NCBI GenBank assembly: GCA_947476215.1
Contig: CANJQI010000007.1
Span: 1 to 57,801, forward strand
DNA from: Betaproteobacteria bacterium
GTDB taxonomy: Bacteria; Pseudomonadota; Gammaproteobacteria; Burkholderiales; SG8-41
Length of the DNA: 57,801 nucleotides
Reading direction: 5' to 3'
Part shown: piece by piece, positions 29,291 through 38,727 of the stretch
Layout: each line of letters begins with the position of its first letter
Position numbering within the stretch: position 1 is the first letter of the stretch
Translations under genes and position numbers: made by a program
Notes under the pieces: model-generated
The model's database searches: none
Seen by the model: only the letters and a program-made list of their open reading frames with translations
Told to the model about the DNA's origin: nothing

Positions 29291-29297
29291 CAATACG

Positions 29298-30458
29298 TCA
29301 CTTTTCTTCCAGTTTAGGTTTGGGCCGTTTGCCGACGCTAACCCTGATTTCTTTTGCCTGCTTATCGCGCAGTACCTTGAGCATCGCGGTTGATCCGGGC
29401 TTGAGCGCCGCGATGATGTTCAGGGAACTTGCCTGATCAACGACCGGTTTGGCTTCGATCGCGACCAGAATATCCCCCGGTTTTAACCCGGCTTTTCCGG
29501 CCGGACTGTCGTTTAGAACTTCTATGATCAGCGCACCCTGGACCTTGGGCAGTCTGAGCGACTCAACGAGTTCTGGCGTCATGTCCTGCACGCCTATGCC
29601 GATCCAGCCGCGCGTTACCGATCCGTTCGCCACCACCTGCTCCATGACCTGTTTGGCCAGGCTCGCGGGAATCGCAAATCCTATGCCCTGCGAGCCGCCA
29701 CTGCGCGTGTAAATCGCGGTATTGATCCCCAACAAGTTGCCGGCGGTATCCACCAGCGCGCCGCCTGAATTGCCTGGATTGATCGCGGCGTCGGTCTGTA
29801 TGAAATTCTCGAAGGTGTTTATGCCGAGGTGGCTGCGACCAAGCGCGCTGATGATCCCCATCGTCACGGTCTGGCCGACCCCGAATGGATTTCCTATCGC
29901 AAGCACCAGATCTCCGACACGCGCCTGGTCGGATTGCGCGAATCCCAGCGCCGGCACATTCTTAAGATCAATTTTCAAGACCGCAAGGTCGGTCTCCGGG
30001 TCGGTGCCGATAACGCGTGCCTTGGCACGGCGGGAATCGGTGAGCGCCACCTCGATTTCATCGGCCGCCTCGACCACGTGATTGTTGGTCAGAACATAGC
30101 CTTGCTCGCTGACGATAACGCCGGATCCCAGGCTGGAACTGCGCCTGGTCTGGGCGTCGTCCTGATTGCCGAAAAAATAACGGAACACCGGATCATCCAT
30201 GAACGGATGACGCGGCAGTTTGGCCTCCTTGCTTGAATAGATGTTGACGACCGCCGGCATTGCGCGCCGAGCAGCGTCGCTGAAAGACGCTATTCTGCGG
30301 TCTGGAATTTCGGCGGCGGGTAGGCTGACGGCAGGTGCCGCGCTGCCCGACGGCGGTGGGGTTTTTGACAACAGTTCCGGGCGCAGCGTCGTAACCACGA
30401 AGAGTATGCCGAGGCAGATGGTGGTGGTTTGGGCGAAAACGAGCCAGAGTCTGTGCAT
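29298..30458 (-). CDS. DegS/DegQ-like HtrA serine protease
   Basis: 386 residues from ATG 30458 (TTG at 30473 also in frame). One N-terminal membrane anchor (about 4-25), trypsin-like domain with the triad His127 (LTNNHVVEA), Asp157 (ETDLAVLK) and Ser231 (NPGNSGGAL), then a single PDZ domain (about 290-375). One PDZ plus a retained anchor fits DegS/AlgW rather than periplasmic DegP with two PDZ domains. It probably acts in periplasmic quality control or in sensing envelope stress. It is divergent from petA and convergent with tatC. Confidence 0.9.
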   Translation of the reverse strand: MHRLWLVFAQTTTICLGILFVVTTLRPELLSKTPPPSGSAAPAVSLPAAEIPDRRIASFSDAARRAMPAVVNIYSSKEAKLPRHPFMDDPVFRYFFGNQDDAQTRRSSSLGSGVIVSEQGYVLTNNHVVEAADEIEVALTDSRRAKARVIGTDPETDLAVLKIDLKNVPALGFAQSDQARVGDLVLAIGNPFGVGQTVTMGIISALGRSHLGINTFENFIQTDAAINPGNSGGALVDTAGNLLGINTAIYTRSGGSQGIGFAIPASLAKQVMEQVVANGSVTRGWIGIGVQDMTPELVESLRLPKVQGALIIEVLNDSPAGKAGLKPGDILVAIEAKPVVDQASSLNIIAALKPGSTAMLKVLRDKQAKEIRVSVGKRPKPKLEEK

Positions 30459-30507
30459 ACTTTGTGCTTGCAATATATTGAATACAATGGTATTTCACAC
30501 ATTGTAC

Positions 30508-30536
30508 TTAAGTTTTCCCGCGTCCTTCGTTAAAAT
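30508..30536 (+). promoter_or_regulatory. Candidate promoter for petABC
   Basis: TTAAGT at 30508-30513 and TAAAAT at 30531-30536 are spaced by 17 bases, matching a sigma-70-type promoter. It lies 45 bases upstream of the petA ATG, which has GAGCGGAGATAG as its ribosome-binding region. The region is AT-rich compared with its surroundings and also serves the divergent protease gene. Confidence 0.45.
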
Positions 30537-30581
30537 ATCATGTTTTTGTCCTATTTGTCCTTAATCGAGCGGAGATAGTCC

Positions 30582-31175
30582 ATGTCGGATCAGGATGTAG
30601 ATAAATGCAAGCGTGGGTTTCTGGTTGCCGCCACGGGTGTCGTGGGCGGGGTTGTCGCGGGTGCTGCCGCGGTTCCGTTTGTCGGAAGCATGTTGCCTTC
30701 GGAACGCGCCAAAGCGGCGGGCGCACCGGTTGAAGCCGACATTTCCAAACTTGCCCCAGGCGAAATGAAGATCATCGAATGGCGCGGCAAGCCGGTGTGG
30801 ATCGTCAATCGCACCAAGGAAATGCTTGCCGGCATCACCAAGAATAATTCCAAGGTGTCGGATCCGAAATCGGACGTTCCACTGCAGCCGGATTACGCCA
30901 AGAACGAGTTTCGTTCGATCAAGCCCGAAATCGCCGTGCTAGAGGGTGTGTGTTCTCACCTCGGATGTTCGCCGCAGTTCAAGTCCGCCGATGCCAAGAG
31001 CGACATGGGCATGGACTGGGACGGCGGATTCTTCTGCCCGTGTCACGGTTCAAAGTTCGATTTCGCGGGGCGCGTATTCGCGGGTTCGCCGGCGCCGGTC
31101 AACCTCAAGGTGCCGCCATACAAGTTCGTCGGTGATGGCAAGATCATCATCGGCGACGACAGCAAGGGGGCATGA
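30582..31175 (+). CDS. petA: Ubiquinol-cytochrome c reductase Rieske iron-sulfur subunit
   Basis: 197 residues. The N-terminus KCKRGFLVAATG is a Tat-type signal anchor with Lys-Arg in place of Arg-Arg. The [2Fe-2S] ligands are in CSHLGCSP (about 123-130) and CPCHGS (about 152-157). It carries electrons from ubiquinol to cytochrome c1 in the bc1 complex. The stop overlaps the petB start (ATGA). TatABC, which would export it, is encoded just upstream. Confidence 0.96.
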   Translation: MSDQDVDKCKRGFLVAATGVVGGVVAGAAAVPFVGSMLPSERAKAAGAPVEADISKLAPGEMKIIEWRGKPVWIVNRTKEMLAGITKNNSKVSDPKSDVPLQPDYAKNEFRSIKPEIAVLEGVCSHLGCSPQFKSADAKSDMGMDWDGGFFCPCHGSKFDFAGRVFAGSPAPVNLKVPPYKFVGDGKIIIGDDSKGA

Positions 31176-32497
31176 ACATGGCGGCGAAAAATAAACAACC
31201 AGTGGTCATTACCTGCGCCGGTCCGTTGAACGGCGTGGCGAGCGGATTGCTGACGTGGGTCGACCAACGGTTTCCGTTGATGTCGAACTGGCGCGATCAC
31301 CTCGCAGAATACTATGCGCCGAAAAATTTCAACTTCTGGTACTTTTTCGGCTCGCTGGCGATGTTCGTGCTGGTATTGCAGATAGTGACCGGGATATTCC
31401 TGACCATGCACTACAAGCCGGATGCGAGCCAGGCTTTCGCTTCCGTAGAGTACATCATGCGTGACGTGTGGGGCGGCTGGTTCATACGCTACATGCATTC
31501 GACCGGCGCGTCGGCGTTTTTCATTTGTGTCTATCTGCACATGCTGCGCGGACTTATGTACGGGTCGTATCGCAAGCCGCGCGAGCTGATCTGGATATTC
31601 GGCATGCTGATTTATCTATGCCTGATGGCGGAAGCCTTTTTCGGCTACCTCCTGCCGTGGGGGCAGATGTCATACTGGGGTGCGCAGGTGATCGTCAATC
31701 TGTTCGCATCGGTGCCTTTTATCGGCGAGGACCTGTCGATCCTGATCCGCGGCGACTACGTGGTTTCGGATGCAACGCTCAACCGCTTCTTTGCGTTTCA
31801 CGTGATTGCGGTGCCGCTGGTGCTGATCGGCCTGGTCGCCGCTCACATACTCGCGCTGCACGAGGTCGGATCCAATAATCCCGACGGCGTTGAAATCAAG
31901 GACAAGAAGGATGCCGCGGGGCATCCGCTTGACGGCATTCCGTTTCATCCGTATTACACGGTCAAGGATACGCTGGGCGTGGTGGTGTTCCTGATTATAT
32001 TCAGCATCATCATGTTCTTTGTGCCCGAGGGCGGCGGCTACTTCCTCGAATACAATAACTTTATTCCGGCCGATCCCCTGAAGACCCCGCCGCATATCGC
32101 GCCGGTGTGGTATTTCACGCCGTTTTATTCCATCCTGCGCGCCGCGCCGCCGATGTTCAACTCGCAGTTTCCGGGGGTGGTGGCGATGGGCGTGGCGACG
32201 CTGATCTTCTTTTTGCTGCCGTGGCTTGATCGCAGTCCGGTCAACTCAATTCGTTACAAGGGGCCGTTGTTCCGCGGCGCGATCACGATATTCGTGGTCG
32301 TGTTCCTTATCCTCGGTTACCTCGGCACGGAACCCACCAATGTATGGGGACAATTCGGCGGCTGGCTGGGTAATGCGGACCGCGCGACGGTGGTGGCACG
32401 CGTATGCACCATAGTCTATTTCCTGTTTTTCCTGTTGATGCCGTGGTATTCGTCTATTGACAAGTGTAAACCCGTGCCGGAGAGAGTCACATGCTAA
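31172..32497 (+). CDS. petB: Cytochrome b of the bc1 complex
   Basis: 441 residues, typical for the unsplit bacterial cytochrome b with eight membrane helices. Heme-binding histidines are in RYMHSTGAS and YLHMLRG (helix B) and in FFAFHVIAVP and AAHILALHEVGS (helix D). The Qo-site motif reads PVWY (APVWYFTPFYSILR) where mitochondria have PEWY; the PVWY form is known from beta- and gammaproteobacteria. ATG overlaps the petA stop, and its 3' end overlaps petC by 7 bases. Confidence 0.96.
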   Translation: MNMAAKNKQPVVITCAGPLNGVASGLLTWVDQRFPLMSNWRDHLAEYYAPKNFNFWYFFGSLAMFVLVLQIVTGIFLTMHYKPDASQAFASVEYIMRDVWGGWFIRYMHSTGASAFFICVYLHMLRGLMYGSYRKPRELIWIFGMLIYLCLMAEAFFGYLLPWGQMSYWGAQVIVNLFASVPFIGEDLSILIRGDYVVSDATLNRFFAFHVIAVPLVLIGLVAAHILALHEVGSNNPDGVEIKDKKDAAGHPLDGIPFHPYYTVKDTLGVVVFLIIFSIIMFFVPEGGGYFLEYNNFIPADPLKTPPHIAPVWYFTPFYSILRAAPPMFNSQFPGVVAMGVATLIFFLLPWLDRSPVNSIRYKGPLFRGAITIFVVVFLILGYLGTEPTNVWGQFGGWLGNADRATVVARVCTIVYFLFFLLMPWYSSIDKCKPVPERVTC

Positions 32498-33333
32498 ACC
32501 CTTCGATATTCCGTGTTTTGCGAGCTGCGACGCTGGCTGTGGCGTTGATATCTGTCGCGCATGCCAATGAAGGCATGCGCCTGCAGACCGCGTCGGTCAA
32601 TGCTCACGATCTCGTCTCGTTGCAGAATGGCGCGAAGTTGTTCGTCAACTATTGCCTGAACTGTCATGCCGCGAGCTATATGCGCTACAACCGTCTGAGC
32701 GATCTCGGTCTGAATGAACAGCAGATACGCGACAATCTGATATTCACCGGCGTGAAAGTCGGTGAACTCATGAAGGTCGCGATGGACGGCAAGGACGCCA
32801 AGGAATGGTTTGGCGTGCCGCCTCCGGATCTGACCGTCATTACGCGTTCGCGCAGTTCCGGCGCTGGCAGCGGCACGGACTGGGTTTATACCTACCTGAA
32901 ATCGTTCTACCGTGACGACCAGCGTCCGACCGGCTGGAATAATCTGCTGTTTGAGAACGTCGGCATGCCGCACGTGCTATGGCAATTGAGCGGGCAGCAG
33001 CAACTTGCCGTCCAGGAATTCAAGTCCGAGCATGACGCTCATGCTGCGCTGATCGCGGCCAAGTCAGCGGCGCGGCTTGATGCAGAGGTCAGCATGAACG
33101 GCGGCAAGGAGGAGCGGCGCTACAAGCTTCGGACCCTGCAGCCGGGCGCCGGCACGCTGGCCCCGATCGAATACGACAAGCAGGTGACCGACCTCGTGAA
33201 CTACATGGGCTACATGGCGGAACCCATGCGTTTGGAACGCCGGCAGGTAGGCACTTATGTGTTGCTGTTGCTCGGCGTATTGTTCGTCTTCGCCTATGCG
33301 CTGAAAAAAGCGTTCTGGAAAGACGTCCACTAG
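32491..33333 (+). CDS. petC: Cytochrome c1
   Basis: 280 residues. Signal peptide (about 1-25, ending AHA), heme c motif CLNCH near residue 53-57, candidate axial Met in the VGMPHVLWQ segment, and a C-terminal membrane anchor (about 252-272) ending KKAFWKDVH. It passes electrons from the Rieske protein to soluble cytochrome c. ATG at 32491 lies within the end of petB. Confidence 0.95.
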   Translation: MLNPSIFRVLRAATLAVALISVAHANEGMRLQTASVNAHDLVSLQNGAKLFVNYCLNCHAASYMRYNRLSDLGLNEQQIRDNLIFTGVKVGELMKVAMDGKDAKEWFGVPPPDLTVITRSRSSGAGSGTDWVYTYLKSFYRDDQRPTGWNNLLFENVGMPHVLWQLSGQQQLAVQEFKSEHDAHAALIAAKSAARLDAEVSMNGGKEERRYKLRTLQPGAGTLAPIEYDKQVTDLVNYMGYMAEPMRLERRQVGTYVLLLLGVLFVFAYALKKAFWKDVH

Positions 33334-33424
33334 TTTTAGATTCGTTGCGCATCGAGCGACAAACGCTAGTCGCGTGCGCGACTTTACTCACCTTTTATCT
33401 CTGTTCACGAATCGCCTATCCATC

Positions 33425-34024
33425 ATGATGATACTATACTCAGGCACCACCTGCCCCTTCAGCCAGCGCTGCCGCAATGTTTTGTACGAGAAGGGCATGG
33501 ACTTCCAGATCGTTGACGTCGATCTGCACAACAAGCCCGAGGATCTGGCGGTCATGAATCCGTATAACCAAGTGCCGGTACTGGTTGAGCGTGATTTGAT
33601 ACTCTATGAATCCAATATCATCAACGAGTACATTGACGATCGTTTTCCGCATCCGCAACTGATGCCGGCCGATCCGGTGATGCGGGCGAGGGCGCGCTTG
33701 TTTTTGTTCCGCTTTGAGCACGAAATGTTTGTTCACGTCGAGACTCTGGAAAAGGGCAATCAGCGCCTCGCCGACAAGGCGCGTGCCTCGATACGCGACA
33801 GCCTGACTCAAATCGCGCCGGTGTTCGCCAAGCAGAAATACATGCTGGGCGAGGAATTCTCGATGCTGGACGTGGCGATAGTGCCGTTGTTATGGCGCTT
33901 GGATGCCTACGGGATCCAGTTGCCCAAGCAGGCGGTGCCACTGATGAAATACGCAGAGCGTCTGTTCAGCCGGCCGGCATTTATCGATTCTCTGACGGCG
34001 TCCGAAAAAGTAATGCGGAAGTAG
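33425..34024 (+). CDS. sspA: Stringent starvation protein A (glutathione S-transferase fold)
   Basis: 199 residues from ATG 33425. A thioredoxin-like N-terminal domain (MILYSGTTCPFSQRCR) and an all-alpha GST C-terminal domain. The PFSQ segment and NPYNQVPVL loop are as in SspA, the RNA polymerase-associated regulator of stationary-phase and acid tolerance. Position after petABC and before sspB is conserved in beta- and gammaproteobacteria. The leader is pyrimidine-rich with no clear Shine-Dalgarno. Confidence 0.92.
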   Translation: MMILYSGTTCPFSQRCRNVLYEKGMDFQIVDVDLHNKPEDLAVMNPYNQVPVLVERDLILYESNIINEYIDDRFPHPQLMPADPVMRARARLFLFRFEHEMFVHVETLEKGNQRLADKARASIRDSLTQIAPVFAKQKYMLGEEFSMLDVAIVPLLWRLDAYGIQLPKQAVPLMKYAERLFSRPAFIDSLTASEKVMRK

Positions 34025-34038
34025 GTTGTCGCATCGCA

Positions 34039-34446
34039 ATGGCGAAAGAGCGCTCGACCCGGCCATATCTGATACGCGCCATCTATGAGTGGTGCACCGA
34101 CAGCGGTCTGACGCCGTACCTGTCGGTCAAGGTAAACGCCAATACGCGCGTGCCTATGGAGTTTGTCAAAAACGGCGAAATCGTCCTCAATATCTGTCAG
34201 GAAGCGACACATCGCCTCACCATAGGTAATGACGTGGTGCAGTTTTCCGCCCGTTTTGGCGGCTCCTCGCGCGAATGTTCCATCCCTGTCGGCGCCGTGA
34301 CAGGCATCTTCGCGCGCGAGAACAATCAGGGGCTGTTCTTTCCGCCCGAAGATGACGCAGCGGCTGGCACTGCACCATCCGGCAACGAACCGGTACCTAC
34401 GCCGCCCAGTGGCGGCGGCAAACCCAGGTTGCAGATCGTCAAGTAG
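34039..34446 (+). CDS. sspB: ClpXP protease specificity-enhancing factor SspB
   Basis: 135 residues from ATG 34039. The N-terminal domain (about 5-110) with RPYLIRAIYEWCTDSG and a GIFARENNQGLFF edge is the SspB fold that binds ssrA-tagged proteins. The C-terminal tail is a Pro/Gly-rich linker ending in KPRLQIVK, which is the conserved ClpX-binding motif. The pair with sspA is standard. Confidence 0.94.
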   Translation: MAKERSTRPYLIRAIYEWCTDSGLTPYLSVKVNANTRVPMEFVKNGEIVLNICQEATHRLTIGNDVVQFSARFGGSSRECSIPVGAVTGIFARENNQGLFFPPEDDAAAGTAPSGNEPVPTPPSGGGKPRLQIVK

Positions 34447-34448
34447 TT

Positions 34449-36437
34449 ATGATGTTGCTTGAACAGCCAGGTCGGATCGGTTCGCTTCGGCTCAAGAACC
34501 GCGTGATCATGGCGCCCATGGGCACCAACTACAGTACGACCGACGGACTTTCCACCGAACGCGACAAGTTTTATTACGCCGAACGCGCGCGCGGCGGGGT
34601 GGCGATGATCATGACCGAAGCCATGGTCGTGACCGAAGATGCGCGCCCGCATCACAATTCGCTTTGTTGTTACCACGACCGTTTTATTCCCGGCCTTGCC
34701 AGTCTCGTCGAGGGCATCAAGGCACATGATTGCCACGTATTCGCGCAGCTCAACCATCGCGGCGCGCTATTGCGCCGCTCGGTCCTGAACATGGAACCCG
34801 TCGGACCGTCGCCGTGGGTAAATCCGGGCACGGGCGATGCAGTCAGGCCCCTGACCGTGGCCGAGATAACCCAGATACAGAAGTTGTTCGTGGCAGCGGC
34901 GCGGCGGCTGTCGCAAGCCGGATACGACGGCGTCGAACTGCACGCTGCCAACGGCTATCTGTTCCAGCAGTTCTTTACGCCACGTATCAACAAGCGCACC
35001 GACAGCTACGGCGGTTCGATCAAGAATCGCATGCGTTTTCTGCTTGAAACCGTGGCGCGCGTGCGCGATTCCTTGCCCGAGTTAAAGTTGGTGGTGCGCT
35101 TGAGCGCTTCCGAATTCGTCGCCGACAGTTATACGCAGGACGAAATCATCCTGATCGCGCAGGCGCTGGAAAAGGCAGGCGTGGTCGCGCTCGATCTGTC
35201 GGGCGGCAGCAATGAGAGCCCGCAACTGTCGAAGTTCTGCATACAGCCGCCGTCATTCGCGCGCGGCTGCCTCGCGCCCTATACCAAGCCCATCAAGGAT
35301 GCAGTTTCGATACCGGTGTTTCTGGCCGGCCGCATTATCGATCCGGCTGACGCGGAAGCGGTGCTCGCATCGGGCAGCACGGATTTCATCTCGCTCGGAC
35401 GGGCTTTGTACGCCGATGCGCACTGGTGTCTCAAGGCATTCGGCAAGGTCAAGGCGCCGATCAGAAAATGCATCGCGTGCAACGTGTGTTACGAGCGGCT
35501 GACGCTGGAGAAGGATGTCGCGTGTGTGCAGAATCCCATGGTTGGCACCGAATTCGAGTCGCTGGAATTCTCGGAGCCGCATCTCGTTGCCCAACGTCGT
35601 GCGCAGTCCAGGCGTGTATTGGTGCTGGGCGCGGGCGTGAGCGGCATCGAAGCGGCGCGCATCGCCGCGGGCCGCGGCCACCATGTCGAGGTATGGGAAA
35701 AAAGCGCGCGAGTCGGCGGCCAAATACACCTCGCGATGGCTGCACCCGACAAGCTCGAAGTCGAACCGGTGTGGTCGTATCGCTGGCAGGAAATTCAGGA
35801 GCTCGGCGTAGTGGTGCGCACCGGCGTCGATGCCAGCGCTGAATCGATACGGCAGTTTCGCCCTGATGTGGTGGTAGTCGCCACAGGTGCGGTGCCGCGC
35901 GCCGCGCCATTTGACACCTCGGCACTCGACACACGCATCAAAGTCCGCCACGCGTGGGAATTCCTGGGCGCGCCGGACAGTATCGCTCGAGGTGCAAGCG
36001 TTACCATCGTGGGCGGCGGCATGGTCGGCGTGGAAGCCGCCGATCTGCTGGTGACCCGCGACTGCAAGGTTACCGTCGTCGAGATGCTCGCGTCCGCCGC
36101 GCAGGGCATGGCGCGCAATAACAAAATGGAATTGCTCGACCGCCTGCAGGCCGCCGGCGTGCGTATCATGCTCAACACGCGCATTCTTGGCATGTCCGGG
36201 GGGAATTTGGAAATCAGCACGTCGGGCGCGATGGCAGATAAGATCGCGATCGGCGCTGAACTGCTGATTGCGATCGGACCCAAGCCTAACCGTGACGTTG
36301 TGGCTGTCGTGGAAGCAGCGCAAGTGCCTTACGTCCTGGTCGGCGACTGCAATCAGCCCGGGGACTTCCTGAGTTGTTTGCGTGATGGCTGGATGGCGGG
36401 TCTGGCGGTGGAGCGGTCCGCGGCCGGTGCGGCGTAA
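34449..36437 (+). CDS. OYE-family FMN/FAD/[4Fe-4S] oxidoreductase (2,4-dienoyl-CoA reductase type)
   Basis: 662 residues in the three-domain layout of 2,4-dienoyl-CoA reductase and trimethylamine dehydrogenase. The N-terminal FMN barrel (about 1-335) has VIMAPMGTNY, QLNHRG and the LHAANGYLFQQFF segment. A Cys cluster follows (CIACNVC, then Cys after 11 residues) for an iron-sulfur cluster; spacing between second and third Cys is one less than in the E. coli enzyme. The C-terminal half has two dinucleotide-binding motifs, VLGAGVSGIEA and IVGGGMVGVEA. ATG 2 bases after sspB. Substrate is unknown; neighbours suggest catabolism of an organic acid or aromatic. Confidence 0.85.
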   Translation: MMLLEQPGRIGSLRLKNRVIMAPMGTNYSTTDGLSTERDKFYYAERARGGVAMIMTEAMVVTEDARPHHNSLCCYHDRFIPGLASLVEGIKAHDCHVFAQLNHRGALLRRSVLNMEPVGPSPWVNPGTGDAVRPLTVAEITQIQKLFVAAARRLSQAGYDGVELHAANGYLFQQFFTPRINKRTDSYGGSIKNRMRFLLETVARVRDSLPELKLVVRLSASEFVADSYTQDEIILIAQALEKAGVVALDLSGGSNESPQLSKFCIQPPSFARGCLAPYTKPIKDAVSIPVFLAGRIIDPADAEAVLASGSTDFISLGRALYADAHWCLKAFGKVKAPIRKCIACNVCYERLTLEKDVACVQNPMVGTEFESLEFSEPHLVAQRRAQSRRVLVLGAGVSGIEAARIAAGRGHHVEVWEKSARVGGQIHLAMAAPDKLEVEPVWSYRWQEIQELGVVVRTGVDASAESIRQFRPDVVVVATGAVPRAAPFDTSALDTRIKVRHAWEFLGAPDSIARGASVTIVGGGMVGVEAADLLVTRDCKVTVVEMLASAAQGMARNNKMELLDRLQAAGVRIMLNTRILGMSGGNLEISTSGAMADKIAIGAELLIAIGPKPNRDVVAVVEAAQVPYVLVGDCNQPGDFLSCLRDGWMAGLAVERSAAGAA

Positions 36438-36457
36438 AATTTGTTAAGGAGATTGAA

Positions 36458-37255
36458 TTGACTACACCCGTATACGAAGCCTTTGCCATCCGCTACGCGA
36501 CGCGGGATGCGCGTCGCACCGAGAATTTTATCGGCGGCGATCCGCACGATGCCCCCATGCCCATGGATTATTACGTGTGGCTGGTGCGCAGTCCTGAGCG
36601 CACGTTCGTGGTCGATACCGGATTCAGCGCTGAAACGGCTGTGCGGCGCAAGAGAAACTATACGCGGACACCCCGTGAGGGCCTGGCTCTGCTGGGCGTC
36701 AACGCCGAAGAGGTCAAGGACGTGATCATCACGCACCTGCATTACGACCACGTTGGGACTTTCACCGACTTTCCACGCGCGCAGTTTCATCTGCAGGACG
36801 ATGAAATGGCTTACGCCACGGGACGTTATATGCGTCACAAGCGCTTCAATCACGGCTATGAGGTCGAGGATGTCGTGGGCATGGTGCGCATGGTGTACAA
36901 GAATCGCGTCACGTTTTACCGCGGAACCGCGGAACTGGCGCCCGGCGTCAGCGTGCATCACGTCGGTGGACATACGCGCGGTCTGCAATGCGTGCGTGTC
37001 CATACCCGGCGCGGCTGGGTGGTGCTGGCATCGGACGGCAGCCACTACTACGAGCACTTTGAACACAACCGCTGCTTTCCCACCGTATTCAACGTCGGCG
37101 AAATGGTCGATGGTTACGAAATACTGAAGGGTCTTGCGGATTCCATCAAGCACATCATTCCCGGGCATGACCCGGAGGTCATGAAGCGTTATCCCGCCGT
37201 GTCGCCGCAGCTGGACGGCATTGCCGTGCGCTTGGATGTTGATCCAAATATTTGA
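36458..37255 (+). CDS. Metallo-beta-lactamase-fold hydrolase (AHL-lactonase-like)
   Basis: 265 residues. TTG start at 36458 with AAGGAG six bases upstream. The metal motif HLHYDHVG (HxHxDH) is followed by His in GGHTRGLQ, Asp in LASDGSHYYE, and His in IIPGHDPE, completing a dinuclear zinc site. The overall order resembles the N-acyl homoserine lactonase family (AttM/AiiA-like), but such names are often given to other lactonases, so quorum quenching is not shown. It follows the OYE gene and precedes two MmgE/PrpD genes, suggesting lactone or ester hydrolysis in a catabolic route. Confidence 0.8.
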   Translation: MTTPVYEAFAIRYATRDARRTENFIGGDPHDAPMPMDYYVWLVRSPERTFVVDTGFSAETAVRRKRNYTRTPREGLALLGVNAEEVKDVIITHLHYDHVGTFTDFPRAQFHLQDDEMAYATGRYMRHKRFNHGYEVEDVVGMVRMVYKNRVTFYRGTAELAPGVSVHHVGGHTRGLQCVRVHTRRGWVVLASDGSHYYEHFEHNRCFPTVFNVGEMVDGYEILKGLADSIKHIIPGHDPEVMKRYPAVSPQLDGIAVRLDVDPNI

Positions 37256-37275
37256 TTTATAAGAAATTTATTGCC

Positions 37276-38679
37276 ATGAGCGCATCCAAACCCCCGTTAC
37301 TCCCCGACGCGACACGCGATCTCGCGGCGTTCGCCGCGAAGCTGAAGTTCGACGATATTCCGCTCGAGGCGGTCGAACGCATCAAAACCTGCGTGCTCGA
37401 CAGCATCGCGTGCGGGCTATTCGGCGCCACGTTGCCGTGGACTCGCCACGTGCAGGCCATGGCCGAAGAGGAACGCGCCCAGCCGGTCGCTTCCATTTTC
37501 GGCAGCGGGCGCAAGACGTCGATCGCGCTGTCGGTATTGGTCAACAGCACCGCCTGCCATGCCTTCGAACTTGACGACATACACAAGGAATCGATCGTCC
37601 ATCCGGGCTCGCTGGCGACGCCGGTGGCGCTGGCATTCGCCGAGGCTGCGGGTTGCGCACCGGGGCGCGATGTCATCACCGGCATGGTTGCGGGCTATGA
37701 AGTCGGCACACGCGTCGGCAATGCCGCCACCATGAGTTTGTTTCTGCGCGGATTCCATCCGCAAGGCACGTCCGGCGCTTTCGTGGCCGCCGCGACCGCC
37801 GGACGCATGCTGAATCTGGACGCCGGACAGATGCAGCATGCACTGGGTATCGTGGGTTCGCAGGCCGGCGGCCTCATGGCCGCGCAGGAAGGGGCGATGG
37901 TCAAACGCTTTCATTCCGGCCGCGCCGGGCAAAGCGGTGTCTACTCGGCACAACTCGCCAAGCGCGGTTTCACCGGCATCAGCGACGTGCTTGAGGCCTC
38001 GTACGGCGGATACCTGAGTTCGTATTCCGACAAGCCGGCGCCGCAGCGCCTGACCGCGGGACTGGGCACGATATGGGAGACGGTTAACGTCGGCTACAAA
38101 CCGCATGCCAGCGTCACCAGCATACACACCGCGCTTGACGCGCTCGCCGACATCATGCGCGAAAACAAGCTCATTGCGGACGACATCGCGGCCATCGATG
38201 TTGGCCTGAGCCACATGACGCATGTGCACTGCGCGTGGGAGTACAAGTCGCAGGGCGTGACCGCGGCGCAGATGAATCTGTATTACGGTCTTGCCGTCAT
38301 CGCATTCGATGGCGTGGCATTCGTCGATCAGTATCGCGAAAGCCGGCTGCACGATCCGAAAATACTCGACTTCATCACGCGCATACAGGCGCGTGTCGAT
38401 CCGGAAATCGAGAACATGGGCGCGGCGTTCCGCCATGCCGCGCGCATGACGCTGAAAACACGCGACGGGCGCACGCTGCACCGGGAAATTCTGGATCGCC
38501 GCGGCAGTCCCGAGAATCCGCTCAAGCCCGAGGAAGTCGAATACAAGTTTCGCAACGTGGTGCGTTCATGTTTGTCGCAAAAGAACATCGAACGCGTCAT
38601 GCAACTTGTCGCAAAGCTTGACACGCTGGACAGTACTCGCGAACTGATCGATATTCTCGCCGCGCCAGCCTCGTCCTGA
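37276..38679 (+). CDS. MmgE/PrpD family protein, paralog 1
   Basis: 467 residues from ATG 37276. The MmgE/PrpD fold is evident from the helical first domain with VLDSIACGLFGA, the FELDDIHKESIVHPGSLATP substrate-loop segment and the GFHPQGTSGAF motif. Characterised members are 2-methylcitrate dehydratase and related lyases or isomerases such as those for cis-aconitate and itaconate. It is followed 48 bases later by a second member; the two differ clearly in sequence. Substrate cannot be inferred beyond a small tri- or dicarboxylate. Confidence 0.85.
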   Translation: MSASKPPLLPDATRDLAAFAAKLKFDDIPLEAVERIKTCVLDSIACGLFGATLPWTRHVQAMAEEERAQPVASIFGSGRKTSIALSVLVNSTACHAFELDDIHKESIVHPGSLATPVALAFAEAAGCAPGRDVITGMVAGYEVGTRVGNAATMSLFLRGFHPQGTSGAFVAAATAGRMLNLDAGQMQHALGIVGSQAGGLMAAQEGAMVKRFHSGRAGQSGVYSAQLAKRGFTGISDVLEASYGGYLSSYSDKPAPQRLTAGLGTIWETVNVGYKPHASVTSIHTALDALADIMRENKLIADDIAAIDVGLSHMTHVHCAWEYKSQGVTAAQMNLYYGLAVIAFDGVAFVDQYRESRLHDPKILDFITRIQARVDPEIENMGAAFRHAARMTLKTRDGRTLHREILDRRGSPENPLKPEEVEYKFRNVVRSCLSQKNIERVMQLVAKLDTLDSTRELIDILAAPASS

Positions 38680-38727
38680 CCCTATATCCTCTATTTTCTA
38701 CTCATATTCTTTGGAGACAATGCAGCC

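Noticed and set aside
36458-37255. Quorum-quenching AHL lactonase
   Set aside because: The metal site is right for the MBL fold, but the same motifs occur in many other lactonases and hydrolases. The specific activity is not supported by sequence or context.
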